Assembly: GCF_000499385.1 (NCBI RefSeq)
Contig: NW_013652487.1
Location: forward strand, 2,501 to 61,425
Source of the DNA: Eimeria necatrix
Taxonomy: Eukaryota; Apicomplexa; Conoidasida; Eucoccidiorida; Eimeriidae
Length of the DNA stretch: 58,925 nucleotides
Reading direction: 5' to 3'
The position numbers and the translations under genes are program-made. This document shows positions 9,901-21,276 of this stretch, piece after piece. Below the pieces are notes generated by a model. It ran no database searches and was not told the origin of the DNA. It worked only from the letters and a program-made list of their open reading frames with translations. The number at the start of each line of letters is the position of its first letter. Within the stretch, counting starts at the first letter, position 1.

Positions 9901-10764
9901 TGCGCTGTGGCCTGTGGCTCCCTTGTTTGGACTATTCCGGGGTTTTCTTTCGTTGCAATTAAAAGCAAATAGATATACAAATAAGTAAATATTAGAAAGG
10001 TCTTGTTAAATGCTTTCAATAAAGACAAGCGACGGCGGCAATTGAAAGAAAAAAGAATTAAAAAGAAAAAGAGAAGTCTGTAAATACACCTGCGCGTGAA
10101 GAGCCGCGCACGAGCATCTAAGAATTTGTTTTTACGTTTCTAATTCATTTCTAATTCATTAATAATTAATTTATTATCGACAAGTTTATAATCATCGAGA
10201 ATAAGTGAATTATTAATGAATTTGTTTGCTTGCGGGCTCAGCCGGACTTCACGTGTGAGCTGTGCATACACCCCAAGTCAGGTGAGCTGTACACACACCC
10301 CAAGTCAGGCGCCCGCTGCGGCGCGCCACTTGGGGTGTATGTACAGCTCAAGCCTGAGAGTGTCTTTGGCGCCTCTTTGGCAAATAAAAAGTATTTTAAA
10401 TTGGACTTAGTTGCATTTCTGAAGTGGAGTCGCATTTTGTCCAAATAAATGCACTTTTCACTTCAAATGGAGTTGAACTTTTGCGGAAAAATACATTTCC
10501 CGAAAACGCTGCTTTCAAGTGTCCAAAAGTCCCAATTCTAAGACCCTAAAGGCCCCGACGAGGGCCCTGTGGGATCTCTACATTTGCAAACTCCTAAAGG
10601 CCAAAAAATTAACTCCAAAATGAGAAAAAGAAATTTAAAATGTGCAAAATGAACATTTAACGGTCACCTAGTGGTCACGGAGTGGACCTGTAGTGTACAT
10701 ACACTGCGTGTTCACAAATCAGCAGAGACAATCTGCATGCATGCAAATGAATAAAAGGTTTATA

Positions 10765-11155
10765 AAAATATATATATAATATATACAAATGTGTACTATA
10801 TTGTATATATATATTATATACAAATATGTACTATATTGTATATATTATATACATACAATGTACTACATATATTGTATATATACAATATATACAAATATGT
10901 GCTATATTGTATATATTATATACATACAATGTATTATATACATTGTATATATTATATATACAATGTATTATATATATAGTATATATATAATATATACAAT
11001 ATACATACATTATATATATTGTATATATGTAATATATAAAATATACATACATATATATACGTATATTGTATATATTATATATATATATACAATATATGTA
11101 ATATAATGTATATATATTGTATATATGTAGTATATATATTATATATATGTGTATT
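10765..11155. repeat. TA-rich microsatellite (ATATATAC / GTATATAT)
   Basis: Almost pure TA-rich repeat with regular ATATACAATATATAC-like units. It opens spurious Tyr/Ile-rich frames on both strands. Confidence 0.9.
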
Positions 11156-11494
11156 ATTGTAAAAAATGCAGCATTTATGCATGCAAATGCTTTAAAGACA
11201 AATGAATGGATGCAGAAACAAATGAAAAAATAGTTTTAAAAACTTAGTGAAAACTGAAAGAAATTAAAAAGCCAGCAAGGCTTTGCTGGAGGTCCAATAA
11301 AAGCCCCTATATTTATACTTATTTCTCATTTAAACTTAATTTTAAATTTAAATTTATATTTTTATTTATATTTTAAATTATATTTTAGTTTTATCTTCAT
11401 TTAAAAAGGCGGAAATAAACAAATAGGGGCGCCTGCGCCATCCGCGTCGTAGTGCATGTGCCTCTTGTCCAGATGTCGGCATTTTAGTGGTCTA

Positions 11495-11580
11495 TCTGGC
11501 ATTTATTTATTTATTTATTTATTATTTTATTAATTATTTTTATTTATTTATTTATTTATTTATTCAGTTTTATTTATTTG
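11495..11580. repeat. (ATTT)n repeat
   Basis: Tandem ATTT/TTTA units with small interruptions. Confidence 0.9.
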
Positions 11581-12258
11581 CCCATTTAGAGGCAAGCGCT
11601 CCTTGGGGGAGGTGGCGCAGGCCCGCGGCTCAGGTGTACAGACACCCCAAAACAAGACTGTGGAAAGAAATGCGAATTAAAAGTATGCACTTTCACTTTA
11701 ATGAATTGGATTCTAAATTACTTAAAAACCAGTGCAACAAACAAAACCCTAAACCCTAAACCCTAAACCCTAGCGACAAAACGTGGTACATATAGGGGGA
11801 CAAAGGTGAGCAGTTGTTGTTGGGCTGTACGTACACCGCAATAAACGGCAGCTAAAACCGCAGCCAGGGCCCCTTGCTAAGGAGCTCCTGGCCACTCCAC
11901 TGCAACCCTCCCTGCTGCTGCAGCTGCTGCTGCAGCTGCTGCTGCTGCTGCTGCTGCAGCTGCTGCCCTGTTGCTGCCGCTGCTGCTGCAGTTGTTGTCG
12001 CTACGCTACGCCTTCTGCCTCTTCCAGACCCTGGGGGCCCCACCTCCCTGGCCCCTCTCACAGAGCCCTCGGGGGGCCCCTCAGGGGGCCCCCCGGGGGC
12101 CCCCGGGGGCCCCCGGGGGGCCCCGGGGGGCCCCCAGTGGCGGCCTCCCTTGCTACGCAGTCTGTGGGGCCGAAGATAGAATGGAAGGACAAATGAAAAC
12201 GCTAGACAAGGAGAAAGCCGTTTGCCGCTGCTGCTGCTGCTGCTGCTGCCGCCGCCGC

Positions 12259-12297
<39 letters not shown>

Positions 12298-12467
12298 AGC
12301 AGCTGAACCTCCTTTTGGTAGTGAATGGGCCCCTTGAAACTATAGAGGCGAGTCCTGCGTGGGGTGTATCTACAGCTCTGCTCTCGGCGTCTATCCTAAG
12401 CAATAAAGTTTGCTGCCATTAAATTTCTTTTGCGTCTCCCTCTGCTGCTGCTGCTGCTGCTGCTGCC

Positions 12468-12627
12468 CTACTGGGGGGGCCTCCAGGGGGCGGGTACCCC
12501 TGCGGGGGGCCCCCCGTAGACGGGCATGGGCATGGGGCCCCTGGGGGGCCCCCCGTAGGGGGGGCCCCCCACGGGAGCAGCAGCAGGGGGCACTGCTGAG
12601 GGCGGCCAGCTGGGGTTGTACGAGGCC

Positions 12628-12663
<36 letters not shown>

Positions 12664-15600
12664 GGCGCCGGCTGCTGCTGCTGCTGGTACCCATACGGAG
12701 TGGCCCCGTAAGAGGGGCCCCCCGGCTGCACTGGGCAAACCCCGTAAGGCCCGTAGGAGGGGGGGGGCCCCAGGACGGGCTGCGGTGCAGCACAGCAGAG
12801 GCGGCCCTAAGTAAATAAACCACTCAAACCCTAAACCCTAATAATGAGGAAACGAATTCGAAACAACCAATCAGTGTTTATTCTTATTTGCTGCCCCACT
12901 TGCTGCTTGCTGCTGTTCTTTGAGCCAACAGCACACGCCACATACTTGCGCAACACGCAACCCCAAACCCTAAACCCTAAACCCTAAACCCTAAACCCTA
13001 AACCCTCAGAACGAGCTGCAGCCAAGCGCTGGCTCAAAAGGGACAGTGTGATGGTTTACATACGGACAGAGAAACAAGAAAAGATACTGAGACAAAGATT
13101 CAGAAGAGCCAGCCAGAAGAGACAGGACAGGCAAAACCCTAAACCCTAAACCCTAAACCCTCGCTTACTGGAGAGGAATAAGGAGACACAAACCGCATCG
13201 AGGGGGCGCTATAGGGAGTGCCCCTGTAAGGCCCATACCCTAAACCCTCGGGGGTGCGTGAGGCTCCTGTTCTGCGAGAGGCAGGCTCGCGGTTGCTGCG
13301 CACAAACCCTAAACCCTAAACCCTAAACCCTAAACCCTAAACCCTAAACCCGCGATGCCGCTGGCTCAACAGTAACCGCACGTTCGAAGGCCATCCCAGC
13401 AGCGCCCTCGATTGGCCCGTTGCCGAAGGGTTTAGGGTTTGATTAGGCTTTAGGTAGGGTTTAGGGTTTGGGATAGGGTCTACGGTTTGGGCTAGGGCCT
13501 AGGGTTTAGGGTTAAGGGTTTATGAAATCCTCTGAGGCTTTCTGGACAAGCAAACCTGCAGTGTGACCCTGAAGTCCAAGGCAAAGTTACCAATCGCAGA
13601 TTAGGGTTTAGGGTTTGGGGTTTGGACAAGGGTTTAGCGCTTGAGGTTTGGATTAGGGTTTAGGGTTTAGATAAAGTTTTAGGGTTTACAAGTTTCTCGG
13701 GGCACTCGGGGCAAAACAAGCCACTACTGCAGGCTAGGGTTTGAGCGAGGGTCTAGGGTTTAGGGTTTAGCAAGGGTTTAGGGTTTAGGGTTTAGGGTTT
13801 ACAAAGTTCTCGAAGCATTTTGGGCAAAACAAATTTGCAAAGTGACCCCGTTGAAGTTGTGGCCGTTGAGGGCTTCCAGGGCTTTGGCCGCGTCTCTCAC
13901 ATCATGATATTCAACGAACTTTTCTCTGAATAACAAACCCTAAACCCTAAACCCTAAACCCTAAACCCTAAACCCTCAGTCCCCCGTTTGCGCCACGGGT
14001 GGTGCGGTGCAGCAGCCAGGCATAAAAGGGTGCAGGGCTTCAACAGCCGCCTTTACGCGGGCCGCCAGCTTCATTAGGGTTTAGGGTTTAGGGTTTAGGG
14101 TTTGGGGTTTAGGGTTTAGGGCTGCAGCAGGTGTATGTATGGGCTGGAAACAACGAATTAGGGTTTCGAATTTGCAGCCGCGTCTCCGAGGAGCCGCGCG
14201 ACACGGCGAGGGCGCGGCCGAGGGCTTGGAGGCTAGAGCTTAGGGTTTAGGGTTTAGGGTTTAGGGTTTAGGGTTTACGAGTCTCTTTTTCTGTTGACGG
14301 AAACCTTTTTGATGTCCCCATAAGAAGAAAATAAACGCCTGTAAGCGTCCAGACTGTTGGGGTCACTTAAAGTGGTGGAGGAGGACATTCCGTTGGTGGG
14401 CCGGATGTAGAGAGTTCCCTGCGCAAACCCTAAACCCTAAACCCTAAACCCTAAACCCTAAACCCTAAACCCTAACCCTGGCCCTGGACGTAAACCCTAG
14501 GCCCGCGGAACTGCAGCCAAGCTCTTAGCCTCAACCGCGAGGCTTCGCTGCCAGTGAGGGCACGGGGCCCCAGCCCCACAGCCCAAACCCTAAACCCTAA
14601 ACCCTAAACCCTAAACCCTCAGACATCATCAGCAAGAAACGCAGAGGCGGGGAGGGCCCCGGAAGCGCCGCCCCGCAAACCCCAAACCCTCGTGCGGGCC
14701 TTCGCACCTGCGCGCGCGAGGGTTTAGGGTTTAGGGTTTAGGGTTTAGGGTTTAGGGTTTACGCACCATGTTGCTGTCCTTGTCCGGCCTCTTAATGGCG
14801 CTGTACTGAACCTCCGCTTTCTTGCCCGCAATTTCTGTAGCCCTCAAAGCCTCGCGAGCTGCTTCTGCATGCCTTATATCATACTGCAGCACAAACACAA
14901 GGGTTTAGGGTTTAGGGTTTAGGGTTTAGGGTTTAGGGTTTAGGGGCCAACGCGGCGAAAAGACACGCGCTGCAGCTCCCTATGTGCACATGCTTAGGGT
15001 TTAGGGTTTAGGGTTTCGAGGGCCAGCGCCAGCGCAAGCGCAAAGCGGCTCCCGCTGCGCAAGACGCACAGCCCTAAACCCTAAACCCTAAACCCTAAAC
15101 CCTAGAACCTAAACCCTAGGCTCGCACTGCGGCTGCTGGCTAGCCGCAGCAAGCGCTAAATCCTAGACAACCGACCAAAGGCCGCGCACTCGCCCAGACA
15201 GCCCAAACCCTAAACCCTAAACCCTAAACCCTAAACCCTAAACCCTCACCCAAGCCCCCAGCCTGCAGGCCAGCCCCCCGCGGCGGGGCCGCGGGCGAGC
15301 AGCGCGCGAGGCCGTCGGCGGAGCGGCAGCAGCCTCCCCACCCCCCAAACCCCAAACCCTAAACCCTAAACCCTAAACCCTAAACCCTAAACCCTCACGA
15401 ATTCGACGAAGGCCATGTGCTTCTCGGGGTAAGTCGTGATCTTGCGGATGTCTCCGAACTGCTGGCAAATGCTTCTCAAAACATCTTCTTTTACTTCTGG
15501 AGAAAGTCTTCCGAAGAAGAGGCAGCGGCTTTGCAGCGCGTCGGGTTCTGTTTCTGCCGCACGCAAAACGAGGGTTTAGGGTTTAGGGTTTAGGGTTTGG

Positions 15601-16015
15601 GGGGCGGGGCCCGCGCGCCGGCGGGCCCCGCCCTCGCAGCAGCAGGTCCGGCCCCGCGGGGGGCCCAGCGCAAGCCCGGAGGCCCCACCACCCAAACCCT
15701 AAACCCTAAACCCTAAACCCTAAACCCTAGGCCTGGGCGGCTGCGGCGCCCCGCGCCGCAGACGCCCGCCGCAGCGCCGGCCCCAAACCCCAAACCCTAA
15801 ACCCTAAACCCTAGTCGAACGCGCTACTTACCGGGATCCAGCGTGCTGGGGCTGGGGCGCGCCGCAGGGGCCCCCCAGGCCCCCCATTGATACTCAGGTG
15901 CTGCTGCTGCTGCTGCTGCTGCTGCTGCAGGCTGGGGGGCCCCTGCTGCAGCATAAGGGTACGCGGAGTAGGGGGGGTAGGCCCCTATTGCTGAGGCGTA
16001 GGAGGGATCCGTCAT
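12468..16015 (-). CDS. Mei2-like RNA-binding protein with two RRMs, complete, 7 exons, 361 aa
   Basis: Mei2-like proteins bind RNA and in other eukaryotes act in meiotic or developmental switches. Exons in phase: 16015-15832 (MTDPSYASAIGAYPPYSAYP, an Ala run), 15553-15399, 14883-14767, 14418-14279, 13925-13803, 13223-13169, 12779-12468. RRM1 (about residues 68-145): SRCLFFGRLSPEVKEDVLRS, QQFGDIRKI, MAFVEFYDIRHAEAAREAL. A linker KRPDKDSNMGTLYIRP follows, close to the KDxDxNxGTL linker of Mei2-like proteins. RRM2: LFSSYGDIKKVSV, EKFVEYHDVRDAAKALEALN. The C terminus is Pro/Gly/Tyr-rich with Gln and Ala runs, and I see no third C-terminal Mei2 RRM. Introns carry telomere-like arrays. Exons 3, 4 and 5 are followed by donors touching an array, two of them the repeat-made GTAAACC. 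The family call is strong for tandem RRMs and moderate for Mei2-like. Confidence 0.85.
13516..13735 (-). pseudogene. two decayed duplicates of the end of RRM2 exon 5
   Basis: Within the intron between exons 5 and 6 of the Mei2-like gene, minus-strand segments at about 13516-13572 and 13686-13730 resemble the 3' end of exon 5 and its splice donor. Exon 5 reads GVTLQICFAQNASRTL before GTAAACC; the copies read VTLQVCLSRKPQRIS before ATAAACC, and a shorter CLFCPECPEKL before GTAAACC. Each is followed on its donor side by a telomere-like array, so exon end plus array seem to have been duplicated together. Confidence 0.55.
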
Positions 16016-17177
16016 GGTGGTGGGGGGCGGGGGCCCCTGCCAGTGCGCGCGGAAACCCTAATTTAGGGTTTGCGTGGGGTGGTGGTGGCGCGCGCGGTGT
16101 TCGGCGGGGGCCCCGGGACGAATAGACAGGCGCGAGAAAGCGAACAATGCAAACCCTAAACCCTAAACCCTAAACCCTAAACCCTCGCGGCTGAAACTGC
16201 CGGCGGCGCGGAGTCCAACGGCGGCCGCCCAGGCGAGTCCGAGGTGCTGCTGCTTCTCCAGGACTACTTTTGCTGCTGCTAGGGTTTGGGGTTTAGGGTT
16301 TGCAAAAACCTTTCTTGCTGCCACTCAACCCTAATTTACAAACATAAAGACGCACCTTCTCAAGCCAAAGCCCTCGCCGATGCATGTAGTGGCCGCCGCT
16401 GCTGCTGCTGCTGCTGCTGCAGCCGCTGCTGCTGCTGCTGCTGCTGCTTCTCAGCTCACACAGAGCTGCCCGCGCTGCGCCGATCTCTGCTAGATAATTC
16501 AAGCAGCTTTGAAACCCTTTTTGCCTTTTAGGGTTTAGAAAACGAAATTGTGAATTTAGGGTTTGGATTAGGGTTTAGGGTTTGGTGCCTTTGCACCGCG
16601 GGCGCTGCTAGAGAGGCCCAGGCTGCTGCTACAAACCCTCAGCAGGCCCCATCGACTCTGCTGCTGCGTCTGCTGCTGCTGCTGCTGCTGCTGCGTCTGC
16701 TGCTGCTGCTGCTGCTGCTGCTCGCCTTTAACTTGATATCGTTTAAAGAGGGGGAGATGCTGCTCTCAGCCCTTCTGAAGCGAACAAGGGGCCCCCCATT
16801 TCTGCGTTGCAGCACCAGGTAGGCAGCAGCGCCCGCGGACGCGCTAAACCCTAAACCCTAAACCCTAAACCCTCGCTTGACCCGAGGAGACTGGCCGTTG
16901 AGCCTCCAACAATGAGACGCCGGTGTTTGGGGTTTAGGGTTTAGGGTTTAGGGCGCAGCTTGTCTTCATCTTCGCGGGGCCGACTCGCGTCGCGTGCACC
17001 GAGTGGGGTCTGGCGGCGCTAGGGTTTAGGGTTTAGGGTTTAGGGTTTAGGGTTTGTGCACTCTACTGCTCAGGACGAGCGCTTGACACGCATTTCGACT
17101 CTGCGAAAGCAGTGGCTTCGTCCAGAAGAGCTCCAGGGGCGCGGCGGGGTTCAGGGTTCAGGGTTTAGGGTTTAGGG
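16016..17177. other. region between the Mei2-like and RS-rich genes
   Basis: Mixed CTG tracts (16395-16450, 16658-16720) and telomere-like arrays. One plausible plus-strand coding piece is about 16757-16817 (MLLSALLKRTRGPPFLRC and a few residues), which ends at GTAGGC and is followed by a CCCTAAA array; it could be a 5' exon of the RS-rich gene, but the linking exons were not found. A minus frame at 16293-16502 is mainly Ser runs. Confidence 0.4.
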
Positions 17178-17511
17178 TTTAGGGTTTAGGGTTTGAAGAT
17201 GCACGGCCCGCCCGCCGGCCGCGGGAGGCACATGGTGCTTCCTGCGTGGATGACGAGGGGCCCCCAAGCAGGCCAGGCTGCGTCGCCAGCAGCAGCAGCA
17301 GCAGCAGGTGCTGCTGCTGCTGCTGCTGCTGCAGCTCCCTTCCCCGTCGTTGCAGCTCCCGCAGCAGCAGCAGCAGCAGCTGCTGCTTCCCCGGGCCCCT
17401 CTCCCGCGTCGGGGGGCCCCCCTCCCCGGGCGCTGAACGGGGCCCCGGGGGCCCCCGGGGGGGCCCCCGCTGCGGGGGGGCCCCCAGCAGGGGGGGCCCC
17501 TCGGGAAGTGG

Positions 17512-19041
17512 ATGCACGGGAGGTCCCCAGCGAGGAGAAGCAGAGAAAGATATGAAAGAAATGAAAGAAATGAAAGAAGTGAAAGAAGTGAAAGAAATGA
17601 AAGAAGTGAAAGAAATGGAGAAAGAAATGGAGAAAGAAACAGAGACAGAGAAAGACAAAGACACAGAAGCAGAAGCAGAAGCAGAGAGAGAAGAAGCAGC
17701 AGCAGCAGCAGCGCGAGGCAGCAAGACGAAGGCGCCACCGCCAGCATGCTCGCCGACAGGTCTGGCCGCTGCTTAGGGTTTAGGGTTTAGGGTTTAGGGT
17801 TTAGGGTTTGGGGTTTGCGACTCTCCGCGGGCCGCAGGGGCCCCGCGCTTAAGACGTTGGGGCGCTGGAGGGGACCTCGAAACGGTAAACACTACTTTAG
17901 GGTTTTGCTGCCTCCAAGGACGGCATACTCTGGGGTTTAGGGTTTAGGGTTTAGGGTTTAGGGTTTAGGGTTTAGGGTTTTTGGCATCAGGCTCATCGAG
18001 GCCCGCCAGATGCCTCCGAGAAAGCGGGAGGAAAACAGAAAAGTGTTTTTGAGCTGGCTCTGCTCCAAAGTAGGTTTAGGGTTTAGGGTTTAGAGTTTAG
18101 GGTTTAGGGTTTAGGGTTAAGTGGGAGAGCGCGTTGTTTTGCGGAAGGGCGCGGGGATGAGGGTTTAGGGTTTAGGGTTTGTTGGCCTCCGCAGGACTTT
18201 TACTCTGAAGACCGGCAGGGCGCCCCAGCGAACAGAGAGGAATTCGTTAACAGGTAAGGAGGGTTTAGGGTTTAGGGTTTAGGGTTTGGGTTTACAGCTC
18301 TAGAGGCGACTAGGCATTGGTGCGCAGAGAAGGGTTTAGGGTTTAGGGTTTAGGGTTTAGGGTTTGGGTTTGTTTTCTACAGCTTACTGGACTCGCACAG
18401 CTCAGTCCGCGTCACCAAGCGCCTCATAGCGGAGGAGAACAAAGTGAGTCTAAACCCTAAACCCTTGTAAACCCTAAACCCTTGTAAACCCTAAACCCTT
18501 GTAAACCCTAAACCCTTTTAAACCCTAAACCCTTTTAAACCCTAAACCCTCGCGGACCCAAAACCCTTCTGAGTACTTTGAAGATCCCAGACGGAGGCGG
18601 CGGACTGCGGGCTATTGAGTGTTCGTCTGCCTGCCAGCTCCAGGGTTTACATGTAAGGGTTTAGGGTTTAGGGTTTAGGGTTTAGGGTTTAGGGTTTGGC
18701 GTGCCGCAGGAGCACTCCTTCTGCCTGGACTTCGAGGAAGTCAAGTCGGGGAAAAATCAAATTTGTTTATTTGAGTGTCGCCGGGGGAAGCTGGTGCGGG
18801 TTTACGCATTTAGAGGTGAATAAGTGTTTTAATTAATTTAAAATTAATTTAAAGTTAATTTAAAATTAATTTAAATTCATTTTTAATTCATTTTAAATTC
18901 ATTTTTCATTTGGCTGCTGCTTCGGCCACTTGCCGTTTGCTGCTGCTGCTTGGCTGCTTTGCTGCTGCAGCGCTTAGGTTTGCTGCGCTGCTCTTCTGCT
19001 GCCTTTTTGTCTCACTTGTACATGCAGCAGCAGCAGCAGCC

Positions 19042-19073
<32 letters not shown>

Positions 19074-19505
19074 AGCTGCTGCTGCATTTTGCTGCTGCTT
19101 TGGGGTGTACAGACAGCGAAGACTTGACGAACGAGAAGTTGTCGTTTGAGGAGTTGAAGAAAACCCGAATTTATCAGAGAGCGTTTAAATACTTCACAAG
19201 AAAAGGCAAGCAGCCTGGGACGAGGGTTTAGGGTTTAGGGTTTAGGGTTTAGGGTTTGGAGGAAAGCTTGCGGGCTTGAATGGGGCGCTCGCTGACCACA
19301 GGGGGTGGTGGTGGTGCTCGGGAGGTGAACAGCCAAGGCTTAGGGTTTACAGGCTAGGGTTTAGGGTTTTGGGGCTTGGGTTTGGTGGCTAGGGTTTAGG
19401 GTTTGGGGCTAGGGTTTAGGGTTTGTGGTTGCTGCAGGCGTTCCTGAGGATGCGAAGTTGGTTTACCACGACTATGTGAATGATCCCGAGATCCGGGTTG
19501 GCTAG
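17512..19505 (+). CDS. RS-rich nuclear protein of unknown function (5' end unresolved)
   Basis: Exons in phase: to 17759, 17991-18069, 18195-18253, 18383-18443, 18710-18815, 19113-19205, 19438-19505 (TAG). The first part is an RS-type domain (RSPARRSRERYERN, then repeated NER/SER and RSRSRSRERR), typical of splicing-associated proteins. The rest is unique: IEARQMPPRKREENRKVFLS, EEFVNSLLDSHSSVRV, CLDFEEVKSGKNQICLFECR, LSFEELKKTRIYQRAFKYF, and the C terminus LVYHDYVNDPEIRVG. I do not recognise a named family. The exon 6/7 intron starts with GC (G|GCAAGC) if the phase is right. The true start is unclear: frames before 17512 switch between Ala/Pro-rich readings, and a 5' exon may lie near 16757. 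Every exon is preceded by a TTTAGGG array except the CTG- and AT-flanked exon at 19113. Confidence 0.6.
18825..18910. repeat. AT-rich TTAATTTAAA repeat
   Basis: Degenerate tandem TTAATTTAAAATTAATTT units inside the intron after the exon ending at 18815. Confidence 0.7.
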
Positions 19506-19559
19506 ACTCTAAACCCTAAACCCTAAACCCTAGCCTGAGAGGCTGTCGTAAACCCTAAA

Positions 19560-20081
19560 CCCTTGCTGAACAGCTGAGGGCGACCTCCAGCTGGCTGGAT
19601 TCCAAGTCGCTTGGCTTTAGTGCATAAAGAGGGAGTGCGGGGGGGGCCAGAGGGGCCCCCAGGCAGTCTCAAGGGGCCCCTGGGGGCCCCCAGGGGCCCC
19701 CGGGGGCCCCTGGGACCCTTCGGGGGCCCCTAGGGGCCCCTGGGGGCCCCCAGGGTCTCTCTGGGTGTGTCATGGGGGCCCCCGGGGCCCATTGTGCAGT
19801 CTCAAGGGGGGCATATGGGGCCCCTGGAGCTCCTAGGGCCTCGCGGCTGCTTCAGGGGGGCCCCCAGGGCCCGTGGGGCCCCCTTGACAGTCTCAGGGGG
19901 GCCCCCAGGGGCCCCCAGGGGCCCCCGCGCCCGTCTCAAGGGGCCCCTGAGGAACTTAATTTAAGTTAAACAGCTTTAAAGCTTTGCGGCTAAAAGCCCT
20001 TTGGGGAAAAGATGCAGCAAAACAGTCTTTAGGGTTTTCCTTTGGAGGACTTGTAATGATAATAATAGTGGCAGTGGCAAT

Positions 20082-20113
<32 letters not shown>

Positions 20114-20546
20114 AGTAGTAATAACGGCAGCACTTAGGGATAATTGGAATGGTAGTAATGGCAATTATAAAGGAAGAAGAGACGCAGTGCTCAGAGGAAT
20201 CCAACAAAAAACAAGCAACTCTGCAGTTACCCCCAAAGTCCTCTTCTGGGGCCCCTGGGGGCCCCCCACGGGTCCCTAGGGGGCCCCTGGGGGCCCCTGA
20301 GGGCCCCCAATTTTCTTGGGGGCCCCCCAGGGGCCCTGAGGAAACTCTTGGAGACTCGCGCAGCCCCGCAGGGGCCCCCTGGGGGGGCCCCCAGAAGTCC
20401 CCCAACGACTCCTAGGGGCCCCCTGGGGGGCCCCCGGGAGTCGTTGGGGGCCTCCAGGAGCTTCTTAGGGGCCCCCAGGAGTGGCCTGGGGGCCCCTGGA
20501 ACTATTGAGGGGCCCCGAGGCCCTTAGGAGGGCCCCCCAGCCTATT
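19560..20546. repeat. GGGGCCCC-type repeat block, no gene seen
   Basis: Units of GGGGCCCC with short spacers (CCTGG, CAGGG, TCTCAA) dominate about 19640-19945 and 20245-20530. In between, 19960-20240 is ordinary sequence with a CAG tract (20082-20112). The frames that open here are Gly/Pro/Ala/Arg repeat translation. Confidence 0.8.
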
Positions 20547-21237
20547 TCAAGTGAGACTGCTTTCCATGGTCTGTGCAAGGGGGCCCCCACACTGGGGGCC
20601 CCCACGCTGGGGGGGTCCCCCTGTGGGGGCCCCCCAAGGAGGCCCCCCTTTGGGGGCCCCCAGTGGGGGCCTCTGGTGCTGCTGCTGGGTTTGCAGGAGG
20701 GGCGGCTGTGGGGCGTTTTGGTTGACTAGGAAGAGCAAGTAGCCGCAGCAGCAGCAGGCGCAGCAGAGGAGAGCAGCAGCAGCAGCAAGCAGCAGCAGCA
20801 GCAGCGTGAGCAGCAGCAGCGACAAAAAGGGATGCTGAATTGCAAATCGGCGGAGGCCCCGGGGCCTCGGCAGCACCTGCAGCACTGCTTGGGAAACAGC
20901 CACAGGAGGGTACAGATAAACCCTCGCGAACTTCAGCTGCAGCAGCAGGGGGGCCCCCAGCTGCTCCATCATAAGGATTTGGGTCTTTTGGGGGCCCCCC
21001 CCCAGCAGCAGCTGCAGCAGCGAGGCCCAGGGGGGCCCGCAGGCAGCAGCAGCAGGCAAGGCCCTGCTGCTGCGCGCCACCAGGGGGCCCTCTCGCGAGA
21101 ACAGCAGCAAAGACACCATCACTGCAGCAGCAGCAGCAGGGGGCCCCCTGCTGCTGCTGCTGCTGCTGCAGCTGTCCTGCAGCGCCAGAGTCAGTATCAG
21201 GTCCGCAGCGAAGCCAGGCAGCTTCGCGCCCTCCTCT

Positions 21238-21276
<39 letters not shown>

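Larger units (their letters stand above)
9436..12467. other. about 3 kb without a supported gene
   Basis: Contents: a cluster of GTGTACGTACAC palindromes (9671-9900), further GTGTA..ACAC-like elements at about 9505, 10258, 10284, 10325, 10690, 11630, 11823 and 12362, AT-rich DNA, a TA microsatellite (10765-11155), an ATTT array, a short CCCTAAA array (11744-11772) and a CTG/GGGGCC block (11910-12300). A 183-codon minus frame at 11852-12403 is nearly all Ser, Gly, Gln and Pro repeat translation, so I do not call it a gene. Confidence 0.6.
12826..19559. repeat. interspersed telomere-like arrays, right cluster
   Basis: More than thirty short TTTAGGG or CCCTAAA arrays lie between and inside the Mei2-like and RS-rich genes, for example CCCTAAA at 12966-13006, 13303-13350, 13934-13976, 14424-14475, 15067-15100, 15205-15245, 15692-15728 and 16149-16184, and TTTAGGG at 13780-13800, 14081-14120, 14240-14277, 14718-14760, 14903-14941, 17167-17195, 17774-17810, 17935-17980, 18657-18698 and 19224-19258. 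From about 16,920 to 18,420 nearly all arrays are TTTAGGG. A mixed array with CCCTTGTAAA spacers lies at 18452-18548. None is found right of about 19,560. Confidence 0.95.

Noticed and set aside
10789..11106. Tyr/Ile-rich frames
   Set aside because: Translation of a TA microsatellite.
11852..12403. 183-codon minus frame and overlapping plus frames
   Set aside because: Almost entirely Ser, Gly, Gln, Pro and Leu repeat translation, with no motif and no linked exon.
984..19559. A true telomere or chromosome end
   Set aside because: Arrays are short, alternate in orientation and lie inside genes; none is terminal.
19767..20729. Gly/Pro/Arg-rich frames in the GGGGCCCC block
   Set aside because: Repeat translation in several frames and both strands, without a conserved segment.
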